NCBI RefSeq assembly: GCF_004193775.1
Contig: NC_041010.1
Span: 37,437,562 to 37,501,561, forward strand
Source of the DNA: Glycine soja
Taxonomy: Eukaryota > Streptophyta > Magnoliopsida > Fabales > Fabaceae
Direction of reading: 5' to 3'
DNA length: 64,000 nt
Shown: positions 16,536 through 27,099 of the stretch, piece after piece
Position numbering within the stretch: the stretch's first letter is position 1
Layout: the number at the start of each line of letters is the position of its first letter
Made by a program: the position numbers and the translations under genes
The notes under the pieces: model-generated
Told to the model about the DNA's origin: nothing
Databases searched by the model: none
The model's input: only the letters and a program-made list of their open reading frames with translations

Positions 16536-17319
16536 TCAACATGTTTGAGATGAAACAGTAGATCTTTGGCACGGAAATCCCTTGTATTGAAAGTATTCAT
16601 TAGCTGATTCTCGTTCAGAAACTAGAGCAGGTGGTGATGGTCCTACAAATAGTTTAGTGTCGTCCAATTCAATATCTCTAAAGACATTGGCATCAAAATG
16701 GTCATCATTGTCGTCAGATGTGAATTGACTCAATTGAGCCACAAAACATAATCAACAAGAACTTAAATAGGGCGGTACCTGAGCTCAGTCTGTGCCTCTG
16801 TTAATTTTGCAGCAACAGAGGTAATTCAGCTGATGGCATTGCAGGGCCAATCATCCTGCACAATAAAGCAAGCAATACTTTCGAAAAATTAAAAATAAAC
16901 ATAAACAAAAATGACAAAAAGAGTTATCACTCATCACCTTCTTCTAGGACCAACAGAATGATCCTCTGGACCTGTTGTTGCATGGTCATCGATCATCTGT
17001 TCATTTCCAGTATCTATTGGAATTGAACTTGATTCAGGCACTAGTGTGGAAGTCTCAACTTGCTCATTCATGGGATTCATATTCATATAGGATTGAATGA
17101 GAGGGCCAACAACATCCAAATTAAGGTGAGCTTTAGAATGCAGTAAGAAAACCCTATTTCCATCCTCAAGGTTTAACGAAAGGAACAACTTTTTCAAATG
17201 CTTCGTTAAAGACTTTTCTGATGTACCCTTTATGTCAACAGCTTCTCCATCATCAATCATTTGCAAGAGCTAAACTCAAACACAACAGCAACAAGACTAA
17301 TAAGAATCAAATGAATCAA

Positions 17320-17359
<40 letters not shown>

Positions 17360-17759
17360 TACAATATTTTCATTGACCTAAGAACATGCAATAATAACCC
17401 ATTTCAAATTCAAACACAACTCTAGTGTGGTCACCAGAAAAGCACTAACAATGGAATTGACGTAGTGTGAGAGTGGCAATTAAAGTGAAACATGCTTCAA
17501 ATCGTTGCCGACATTGGGAAACTCTTTCATCATTTCGATATGACACCCTAGGTTGTTTGTCTTCCTCCTTCGAAGAGTAGGAGTCATCGGAATTGTGGAG
17601 CCTCTTTTTTTCCTCTCTGTGTCTCTATTCTTCCTCCTTCACTACTCCTTTTCCTCGCTCTTTCTGAGTTGCTCATTCTCGTGTTGTCACTGCCGCGAAG
17701 AGTGTTCGGAGTCCAAGGATGAAGAGGATGAAGAAGATGACGAGTCTTGCACACGATGA
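16536..17759 (-). pseudogene. Broken J-domain/GPALPP-motif (DUF3752) gene fragment
   Basis: Read on the minus strand, a chain of segments matches the plant protein that joins GPALPP motifs to a J domain. In order these are an acidic/Ser stretch with SDDSYSSKEEDKQPRVSYRN (about 17600-17540), MMKEFPNVGNDLK (17536-17494) in another frame, and LLQMIDDGEAVDIKG onward with DVVGPLIQSYM (about 17275-17080). These are followed by DHSVGPRRR and, after an intron with intact GT-AG at about 16935-16860, RMIGPAMPSAEL. A one-base frameshift follows, then VAAKLTEAQTELR, a second intron, and DIELDDTKLFVGPSPPALVS to SANE near 16590. It stops before the J domain expected next. At least two frameshifts and a lost 3' half make it a pseudogene. 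Retained introns show it was copied as DNA, not by retroposition. Confidence 0.82.
17322..17357. repeat. (AT)n microsatellite
   Basis: Eighteen uninterrupted AT units lie in an intron of the GPALPP pseudogene. This is a likely polymorphic marker. Confidence 0.95.
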
Positions 17760-19200
17760 TGTTTTTTTTATGTCACCAAAGTTATCAAACTTAAGAGTCT
17801 ACATAAACTCTTGTGGAGTCTATTTCATATAAAATAATAATTAAATATCTATAAATAACATACCACTTGAATATTTTAACAATATAATAAAGAAAAATAA
17901 TAAATCATAAATTCTACAATATTTAAATAACTAAGTCTAATAATGCATCACTACTAGATAATAACTTGCAGAGATGATAATAGTGGTAGAATATTCTCAT
18001 TAAGGGTTTGTTGTTGTTAAAGGTGAGAGTTCTTTGATTTAAAAACAACAGACCAAATGTAAGTATGTTGAACCCTAAACTCATAGTAAACAACCCAAAA
18101 CTTCATGTATTTTGGTCTAATTTTTTTAACTTGTTGACTCACTGATTCAATGGTAAATTCGAGAGTCAACCGAGTCTACATAGAGTCTACCAAGTCTATA
18201 TAGAGTTTACTAAAAAGAGAATTTGCACACGAATCAACTCGTAGAGTTTGATAACGATGGCAGTCACCCATTTTGGGAATTCACCGATTCACACCAAAAT
18301 TTGCCATATATATGATTCAGGAAAAGAGAGGAACAACGAATCAAAATCAATTCAATCGAAATTTCAAGGCTGATTTATTCTTTACTCTCATATTTTACGC
18401 TTCAATGCATGACACATGGGCTCGATGGAGTCCCCTGCCAAATCCATGTTTTTGCCCACGTTTCTAACTTCAATGCCGTCAAGACACAAGGCTCAAGATC
18501 ATTACTGAGTCCAACGCCTCCTTCACCCTCTTCGACTTGGTCCTTGTCAAGGAGACCCTAACTTTGCTTTCTTTGATTGCTTTTGATAAAAAGAGCCAAA
18601 CGAGGGTCTCTAACTTGGCTTTTGATAGAAATACACATGGACAACATTGATTTTTAATAAAATCTATATTAAGCAAAAAAATAACGTTGATTTTAAAATC
18701 GGTATTAAAATAACCAATGTTAAGGAAAACTCGTAGCATTAGTTATTTTATAATCGATATTAACAAAAACATTTTACTTACAAGAATGTTACCGTACTTT
18801 TGTTAACTTGCATATATAACTAGATGAGAGACAAGTGCTAATAACATTTTTTATCACAAGTTTTAGTAGGTCTTATTTTTTATTTATTGAGTCTCACTTG
18901 ATTTAGAGGTAGTGAAACTCATTAAAATTTATGATTTTTAATTAATTTTAATCAATAATAAAAAGAGTTATAAAAAGAATATTGTTAGTATTTTTGTTAA
19001 ATTTCAATGTAAAAAACATACATTCTACTTAAATTTTTAAAAAAATATAAAAAAGTGAGGCATTAGTTATTTACATACATCACAAAATAAAAATAGAATT
19101 TTTGGGCACACAGTCCTCATCGTAAGGCTGTCCGCATTGTAGTTGACTCTCCACAACAGAAACAAAAACTGCGAGTTATGAACCTATTTCGCGCGCGCTC
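17760..19200. other. Intergenic region with a repeat-like segment
   Basis: No intact gene is visible. Around 18640-18780 the words ACATTGATTTTTAATA, AACGTTGATTTTAAAATCGG and CCAATGTTAA alternate on both strands, as in common legume DNA-transposon ends. I could not set borders. The stretch 18400-18560 is less AT-rich and might be a decayed coding fragment, but no family is recognised. Confidence 0.35.
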
Positions 19201-19227
19201 ACTCTCTCTCTCTATCTGTATGTTACG

Positions 19228-19235
19228 TATAAAAG
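19228..19235 (+). promoter_or_regulatory. TATA box of the phytocyanin gene
   Basis: TATAAAAG follows a CT-rich tract (CTCTCTCTCTCTATC) and lies 430 bases before the ATG. The C/T-rich leader begins soon after. This is a good plant core promoter by sequence. Confidence 0.6.
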
Positions 19236-19657
19236 CGGGAAAAACGCTGAATTGAATTCTCTCTCGTCGATCACTGCCACCACCGCCATATCAACCTTTT
19301 CACCCTCTAACGTACTCTTTCTCCTTCTTCCTCGATCTTCTTATTCTTCTTTCACGCTTTGAGAATTTCGTTTCTAAATTTGCAGGTAGTTAGTTCCACT
19401 TCTTCAGCGTTCCTATTCATCTCGTCACTGCAAAGCTCACATCGGTACCTCGCATTTTCTCTTTCATTCTCATGAGAAAACTGAATCACACATCAACTAG
19501 TTTGTTGTTACATTAATTTATTAAGCTTTAGATTTCGATTGTTCGCACTTGCACTGAGAATTTTAAGAGCTGAACTTCAAATTCCATATTATGCGATTCA
19601 ATTATCAGTTAGTTAGCTCAGAGTTTAATTTCTTTTTCTTGTTTGATTGGAAGAAAA

Positions 19658-20796
19658 ATGGAGAAACTGAGACCAGCGTGGGCCGTTAAGGCGATCATCG
19701 TGATCGTTTTCACTTCGATCCTCTTCCGATGCGTCTGCGGCGAGAATCACACCGTCGGTGGAGCTTCCGGCTGGGATCTCCGTTCCAATATCCAAGCCTG
19801 GTCTTCTACGACAACGTTTAACATCGGTGACGATCTCGGTACGTATCTGCATCTTCTCTCTCTAGATCTTCATCTCCATGCATGCATTCATCTCTTTAAG
19901 CACATATAATTGAAATTTTGGAGTCTCTGAAGTTTTAAATCTAGCAGGAGCAATTTAATGAACTAACAACAGAAACAGAGTAATCGCTAATTAGTTCAAG
20001 TTCTAATTGAATTTTCGCATCAAGAAAAAATCAATTGAAAGCAAATAAGCTTTGTGTTCATGTTCGTTTTCCTGAATATTTTTCTAGATCTCCGCAGTAA
20101 AACATTCCGTTTGTTCTTGAGTAGAACACCGTGAGTACGAAAATCGTTCCCTAAGTTAGTTTTGCGTGCTGACACGAAATTACAGAGACGAAGCCAAGGG
20201 CATAAACATTTTAATTTTCAATGAATTGATTAAACTCTGAGAAAAACTAATTACAATACGAAATGTTTTCACGTTGGTTGGAAGTATTCTCATACACACC
20301 GGTGCACGACGTGGTGGAAGTGAACCAACTAGGTTACAACACGTGTACGATAGCGAACGCGCTTGCCACATACGACAACGGAGAAACCGTGATCCACCTG
20401 AGCGACGCGAAAACGCGCTACTTTGTATGCGGCCGAATGCGCCATTGCCAACAGGGCCTTAAACTCCAGGTCCAAATTCTAGCCCAGTCCAATAACGGAA
20501 CCAGCGATGATCAAAACCAAAGCCCCGGCGCCGGCACCGGCACCGTCGGTTCTCCTCCGTCTCCTTCTCCTCCTCCGCCTCCGCCTCCGCCTCCGCCTCC
20601 GCCTCCGCCCCCGGTTTCTCCGCCGCCTCATGGTGATGAACAGCCACCTGCAGACGAGCCCGTACCGTGCGATTGTAATCGTGCGGAGGAGCGCCATGGG
20701 GTGGTGCCGTTGATTACACTCGTAATCGTGGTCGCGTTGGCTCATGCTCCTTTCTTCATCGCATTTCCACATCTCCGTTTTCATCTCATGCGTTGA
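19658..20796 (+). CDS. Phytocyanin (uclacyanin/early nodulin-like), GPI-anchor type
   Basis: Two exons, 19658-19838 and 20285-20796, give 230 aa. The order is a signal peptide (about 1-28, hydrophobic AIIVIVFTSILF), a plastocyanin-like domain (29-127: HTVGGASGWD, FSYTPVHDVVEVN, YNTC, YFVCGRMRHC, GLKLQVQI), an acidic/Gly linker, a run of prolines (about 151-180), and a hydrophobic tail usual for GPI-anchored members. By the stellacyanin spacing the copper ligands are His68, Cys109 and His114. Cys81 and Cys115 form the disulfide. The axial position, Met or Gln in most copper-binding members, is Leu119. The usual GHC is RHC. The protein should sit on the outer plasma membrane or wall. The role is unknown, as in most of the family. 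The acceptor (GGAAG, 20284) is chosen because it restores the family's VFSYTP. Confidence 0.9.
20569..20610 (+). repeat. (CCTCCG)n coding microsatellite, polyproline tract
   Basis: Tandem CCTCCG hexamers encode the uninterrupted proline run of the phytocyanin. Such tracts change length easily. The pure run is in frame here. Confidence 0.9.
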
Positions 20797-23700
20797 GCTT
20801 GCTGCAGCAGTTGTTTTTGTTTTTACCTTTCTTGTGTTTCGGCTTTTACCTCGCGCTATTGCTCATTGTGCATATATGATGAATGTGATGATTCGGGTTA
20901 TTTTCGATATTGAATAATGAGTTTGCTTGCTCGTTTTCGCCATGCCATGTACATATAGGCGAATTTGTTTGTTGAGAAGCAATGTATGTACCTTGCTTTC
21001 TTGTAATTGCTCTGCACAGTGCAAACTCAATGTGAGTATTTTCTCTTCGGTTTAAATCTCTCTTATATATTCTTCTTTTTTCAATTGGTTAATTTCGTGT
21101 GAATAATATAATTATGAGAATATAACAAAGTTATCTGCTTTAATTTTAGAGTGTATGTTTACGGAGTATATTGAATCAGTGAGGGATTTAGGTAATATGC
21201 CTGAGGTCATGAATTTTAACATGGTGATGCTGTGATCATTTTACAACAAAACCAAAAAGAATGTAAGATGTATCATGTATCTACATAAAATAAATAAGTA
21301 AAAAATGAAAATAATAGTTATATAGAATGTCAGTATGTTAACTGTTTACGTTTAAAAACTACAACAGTTTTCGATTAGAGTACTGGCATCTTATTAGGAT
21401 TAATCTATGCTTTACGATTTTTTACTGGTATAGTTGTTTTTTTTTTTTTTTGAAGTTGTTCATTGAAGTTCTTTAACTTAAAGCTGATGTGGTAGTTTTA
21501 AATAGACCAAACTTTTAATGTGACGTGACACGCTTTCATTTAACAATAATTTAAATTAAAAAAAGGATAATATATAAATGACATTTTCTTAATTCAATTA
21601 TTTCTTTTTTTTATTCAAATCAATAAAATGACAGTGCTGATAAGTACTAAAATAAACAAATAAAATATTAAAAAAACGTTTTTTGTAAAGTGCAAAGGCA
21701 GATCATTTGGCAGCTTTTGCCAATGGTCCAATGCCTTGCTCCGTGCTCTCATGGGAGTAAATTGTTTGGTTAATTTTTTAAAAAATAACTTTAAAATAAT
21801 TGTTTTCTATATAAATATTTTTTAAGAAACGGATATGATTTATTCATTTATCAAAATAAATAGAAAAATATTTTTTTGAGTAAAAATAATTTAGAAAAAT
21901 ATACTAAAAATAGAAAGTTACTTATTTTATAAAAATAAGTGCTTATCTCAGCAAATAAGTTTAAACAAACTGACTTATTATCTTGCAATTAACTTTCTCC
22001 ATTTAATAATTTTAATTTTAAAAAATTAAATCAAGAAGAAAATAATATGAAAGGTGAATGTCACTATTTCTGGATAAAGAATATGTATTATTTGAACAAC
22101 GAAAGCATTTCCTTTGCACAGCCATGAAATGTCTTTAACAAAAAACAGCACCTTGCTAATCCCAGGCCACGGATGTGGGTTGGGCCTTTAACAGCAACCA
22201 TTTATTGGCTTTGTCTATAAGATGCCAAGGCACTTTTTTTTGTGTTGTGTGATAATCCGGTGGCTGCCACTGGTTCACTCCCATTGTTGCTAGCACCATT
22301 ATGCTTAGCCCTTTGGAATATTATCATCAAATCCCGAACACAGCTAAAAAATTATTAAGTTTTAAATAATTGAGAAAGATACTGCTGCTAGATTAGAATT
22401 AAACCATTTGCATAGGTACAAATACTTAGTCTTAGTATAAATAAATTGATGGTTAGATGGTGTCCCCATGTACCTACAAAAGGAATAATAGCAGCCACTA
22501 GATGCTAGAACTTAGAAGTCTATATCAGGGGCAATTTTGAATGCTGCGTCTTGACTCTTGAAGCCATTCCTTCAAGTTAAATGCTAATTAGCAGCGTTTG
22601 AATAACTTCTTAGTGTACTCTATTTGAGTAAATTTTTCTTATAAGTTAAAATTAACTTATACATTAAATTAAAAATTACTTTCTTTTTAAGAAGTTAGTA
22701 AATGATTTTAACTTCTCTAAAAAACTTTTTTTCAAGTTATGTATGAAGTAATTTAACTTCTAAGAAAAAAAAATTTATATTTTTTTCAATAAATATTTAT
22801 GAAGAAACTTATCTGATAAGCCCTTATTGCTTGTGCCATGACAACGTGTACAAGGTTTTTCTTGGTTTGTTTCCATTAGTGGTTAATAAGAAAAGGACTA
22901 GTCTTTGATAATGGCAAACAATAGGTCTTATTCTTAGGTCCTCTAGCTTGTACATTCTTCGTAATCAATATTTACACATAATTATTACCATAACCAATGG
23001 TTATACAGTGTCACACGCGTCACTGCCCGTCCCCAGTCCCAATTGGCTCGTTGTCTTTGCATTGATTGATAATGATAATTAAAATTTCTACTAAAGAAAA
23101 TAAAACTAGTTATTGAGTTATACATGGCTATTTTCAAGGTAGCAGAATCCAAAGACAAAAGTAGAAAGGGTTAAAATAGAAAGAGAAGGCTCATAGTATA
23201 ATAAAACTGAACGTTTCTAAATGAAGCTAAAGGCATTTTGCAGGCAGGAGATGGGGGTCCGTTTGGATCCACTTATATTCTTAATTGTACAAATTAAGGT
23301 CCTACTTCTTTATGAAGTTCTGTACTCACAAAACCACTCAAAGGTTCGTGACACAACAAGAAACATGGGGTTCTTTTGTTTCAATTTTCACTGGCATGTA
23401 AGGGGGCAACGTGCTTTCCGACCCAAATGGGTCATAATTAAATTGAAGGCTTAAAGAAACAGCAAGTCCCACTACATATCTATAATGATCTATACCATGC
23501 TGACAGATAATAACCATGTGCTTGTGCGTTAATTAATCACCAAGTTTATTTCCCTAATCTGACAATTTGATCCTAAAACTAGTTGTGACTGTGGAGATAT
23601 TGACAGCATAACCAATCTGCTTAAGCCAAGGTATCTTAATTGATGGTCCCATGCAACCATGCACAGTGGAATGGACAACTCACTCTTAACATTATGTTCA

Positions 23701-25249
23701 ATTTATCTTCGTTCATTCACTTCAATCCATTTTTCCAAAATAAATAAAAGGCTTAGTTATTTTCTTGTCCCATAATACGCCAAAGGGCAAAGGGGGTCCA
23801 AGTCTCTGTTCCAACTCCCTGAGTTTGGTCAATCAATATACACGAGCAACTATATAATATCACCTCCTTGCATGAGTACGGTTGTTACTTGTTATTGTTA
23901 GGCGTATGTGATTTTGTTCAATTGGTATGTATCCAGGTCTGTTCTCCCTTCCTTGTATGTTGGTTTTCTTGTAATTAAAAAAAGACCAATTATTTAATAC
24001 TAATTTTGTCGATAATTAATCTTTGCTTAAGAATCTAGTTGATCACTTCTTTCCAACCTAAAACCTTAATAAGGGTCTAAATCAAATTCTAGTTGGACCA
24101 ACTTAATACTTATTCAACAAGCATTTTAAAGCTGAATTAACTGGTAAATTATTAGGTCTGCATAGAATAGAAGAAATTGTACATTCCATTTTAAATAATC
24201 CCCTCATAATGCTACCTAGGGTTCAAACTACATAACCAATACAAACATTATTATGTAATATAAGAAACACTAGACTTCTGAATAGTTTAGTAGAACATGC
24301 ATGTAGAGCAAAGATCTTGATCAAAGAAAGAGCACAACAGATTGGGGAGAAACTAACTTATGCCTACTATGTCACAAGAAACTTGACAAGGGAAAAAAAA
24401 GTACACCATGTCTGATACTTGTCTTGGCCTCTTCACACAGTCTCAGCAGCAAAAATATGTACACAGCAAGTCCTGCCATGGGAGAAGAAAGAGTCAACAC
24501 ATGGAAACCGACAAATTAAATCGAACTTATATGTGGGATTAGATATAATATTACGTACTAACAATGTAGATTAGTATAATTTTTCTACTCTTCAATCAAG
24601 TGTTTGGTGGTAGGTGGAACAGTCTAATCAAAACTAGATTCATTTAATTGCCCTAACTACTATTTATGTTTCGCCAGGTGTTGAATGCCCAATGAGTCAA
24701 GATTTAAGAATATAATTAGGTGCCATAGATATGCACCATGGAATAACATTGTTACTTTTTGAGTCATAAAAATACATATTTGTGTATACAAGAAGCTCTA
24801 CAGAATCCTTTCTGAGGTCATACCTCGTAGAAAAAAGGATAAAAAGTTAACAAACATTTTGATTATGTTTTATTTTGGTATAAAAAGATTCCATATCAAA
24901 GTGCTGTATTTAACTACTGTTACTAATCCAAACATTTATATGTGAACAGTTGTCATCTAGCACATGACAAAACTAACCAATCTAAAAGCATAAATTGTTA
25001 GGTAAAAGGCTACTGAATGGTTAATAACAACAAATATATTACATACTATGATTACTCTTACATAGCCGACAGTCAAATTCTGCATAACACATGGATTTAG
25101 TAATGTGCTGAATGCAACGAGAACTAAATTAGAATAAAGAATATGTATATATAACAAGTACCTCCAAAATGGTTAATATACTTCCAGAGATTCTCATCAT
25201 TTTGCTAAATTTTCACTGTGACTGGTGAAAAAGATAAAGATTGGTCACA
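20797..25249. other. Phytocyanin 3' region and long intergenic spacer
   Basis: The phytocyanin 3' UTR probably ends near 21030. The rest is AT-rich. At 21765-21980, TTGTTTGGTTAA and a reverse-oriented TTTAAACAAACTGA could be ends of a decayed MITE, but arms and target duplication are not clear. The stretch 22140-22330 is less AT-rich with no coding frame. I recognise no gene, RNA or promoter. Confidence 0.4.
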
Positions 25250-26146
25250 TCAAACACCACGGTTTACCATTTCCCTGAAACGCTGGTAAGACTCCAGCCT
25301 CTGCAGCTTCATTTGATTGTTGATCTTCTTAATGAATGCTTCTGCCCTGCGATTCAATTCCTCTGGACTCATGGATTTGTCCCTTCTCAAGGAAGCTCTA
25401 TCATTGAAAGTGTCAGATTTTTTGAGCTCCTTCTGAGCCCAAGCCACAGGATCATCATCACCACCTTCCCCATTGCGATGAAATGGCTCTGCTTTGGCAA
25501 TCCTTGCACCCCATGTGTCACTCTTCTTCAGCTGTGGTTTCATCGTTTTCCCCTGTCCCTCCATAATAGCCCTCCATGTAGCTTCAAGTGTGTCATCACC
25601 ATCTGAATCCGGAAGGAAATAATCGTTGGTGCAGTTTTCAAGTAATGGTCGGATCATGAATTTGTCATAGGTTAAACCTGACTCTTCAACCACCTCTTCT
25701 TCTGGTTCTTCTTCTTCAACCACCTCTTGTTGTTGTTGTTGAACCTCCTTTTCTTCTTCCTTAGGTTCATTGGTTTGGTTTTCTGACTCAGTTGGGTGGC
25801 TGACAGTGTCTGAAATGGTGGTGGTTGTGTGCTTAGGATCAGAGAAGGTTTTGGGGTGGTTATTGCTTTTGGGGGGGAAGTTGGAGGAAGCTGCAATGGT
25901 GATGATGATGAAGTTGACAATGATGTAGAGGAATGGGAGTGTTAGCCAGCTTCTAACTGAGACACAAAACTGAGGAAGAGTTGAGAGAAGAAGGTGGAAT
26001 GTGTATGGGACTATTGCCACTTTCAACAAAACAAGAGTGGAGATAACCCCCATGGACATGAGCACAAGCTTTGCAATCCACACGGATGTTTCAAATTTGT
26101 TTGATTTGAGAGAAGATGGGTTTTGAAAAAGATCCATCACTGCCAT
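25250..26146 (-). CDS. DUF4408/DUF761 membrane-associated protein
   Basis: A single exon of 298 aa. The N-terminus (about 20-86) has two hydrophobic segments (WIAKLVLMSMGVISTLVLL and FLYIIVNFIIITIAA), as in DUF4408. The middle is low-complexity: Thr/Ser, then a Gln- and Glu-rich stretch about 125-155. The C-terminus carries KKSDTWGARIAKAEPF, a second KKSDTFNDRASLRRDKS, and the DUF761 signature ELNRRAEAFIKKINNQMKLQ ahead of ESYQRF. Plant proteins with both domains are small, membrane-associated and mostly uncharacterised; some are stress- or pathogen-responsive. The first ATG at 26146 is preferred; Met4 is an alternative. The duplicated KKSDT(W/F) peptides look like an internal repeat of a short linear motif. 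Its function is not known from sequence. Confidence 0.9.
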   Translation of the reverse strand: MAVMDLFQNPSSLKSNKFETSVWIAKLVLMSMGVISTLVLLKVAIVPYTFHLLLSTLPQFCVSVRSWLTLPFLYIIVNFIIITIAASSNFPPKSNNHPKTFSDPKHTTTTISDTVSHPTESENQTNEPKEEEKEVQQQQQEVVEEEEPEEEVVEESGLTYDKFMIRPLLENCTNDYFLPDSDGDDTLEATWRAIMEGQGKTMKPQLKKSDTWGARIAKAEPFHRNGEGGDDDPVAWAQKELKKSDTFNDRASLRRDKSMSPEELNRRAEAFIKKINNQMKLQRLESYQRFREMVNRGV

Positions 26147-26810
26147 GTTGCAGCAGTAGCACTACTAATAACAACTCTTCACAACAACACCCAGATTTCA
26201 AAAGCAAAGAAAGAGAAAAGGAAAGGACTTTTTTTCTGCTTGGAAAAAATGAGAAGAATAAGACCCAGAAACTAAACCTTCTAGGGGGAGAAATTTATCA
26301 ATTTAACAACTAGGACATAAACATAAAACAAGCACCAGTTCTTCAGAAGAATAAGAAGAGAAAGGAGCTCTTTAGAAACTGAAACTTGAGTCTCAAAATC
26401 AAATTCTGAAAGTTTTCCATCAGGAAGTTAATTAAATAGGAGATGCTGAAGAGGAAGAAAGCAAGATTTGTGGTGAATTACTGTGGATCCATGAAGATGA
26501 TGAAGCAGAAAGAAAAAGGAACAGAAAACACTGAACACAATGTATTGAGACCTGGCTGGCTAGAACTTCAGTCCTCTCTCTCTCTAGTCTCCATAGTACT
26601 ACAAAGAAAGAAAAAAAGAAGGTTTTTTTTAAAAGAAAAGAGAGCTTTCAAATTTCACTGTTTCAGGTGCTGTAGTTAGCAGCAGAGCCAACAAAAATTC
26701 CATTAGTACTGGGTAGGCAGGATGGTTTGGTTATAGAGTAGAGGACCACATGATGAGTCAAGAGAGAATTTAAATGAAGATCTATGAACCTCTCTTATTA
26801 CTAACTACTC

Positions 26811-26817
26811 TTATATA
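26811..26817 (-). promoter_or_regulatory. Candidate TATA box of the DUF4408/DUF761 gene
   Basis: TATATAA on the minus strand lies about 665 bases before the ATG. The interval contains GA/CT-rich tracts (for example 26572-26586) typical of a leader, so a long or spliced 5' UTR is possible. Inferred from sequence alone. Confidence 0.35.
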
Positions 26818-27099
26818 TTGTTGTAATCAGTGACACTGTTTGATGAATTCTCCTCCCTCAGATGCTTCAGAATAGTTTTAAAAAGGGTTATAGGGGAGAT
26901 GATAAATTTTGCACCCTCATCTTCATTCTATTAGTACTATCTATTGGAGGTGATAGAGATAGAGCCACCGAGATTTTTATTTATATGTTTCTTTTTTGGA
27001 AAAAAAAATGGTTTGGGTATATTTTTAGATTTGAAAAGTCAAGCAAAAGTAAAGGGTTGGGTTTGGGTGGAAATCGTACCATTAGTTAATTAACTATAA

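Noticed and set aside
17553..17759. Plus-strand Cys/Leu/Asp/Glu-rich ORF
   Set aside because: Reverse complement of the Ser/Arg-rich part of the GPALPP pseudogene.
20459..20784. Arg-rich, Glu/Ala-rich and Leu/Arg-rich ORFs overlapping the phytocyanin
   Set aside because: Other frames and the reverse strand of the CCTCCG proline repeat.
21765..21985. Possible MITE with GTTTGGTTAA and AAACAAAC ends
   Set aside because: Ends are AT-rich and short, and flanks do not match.
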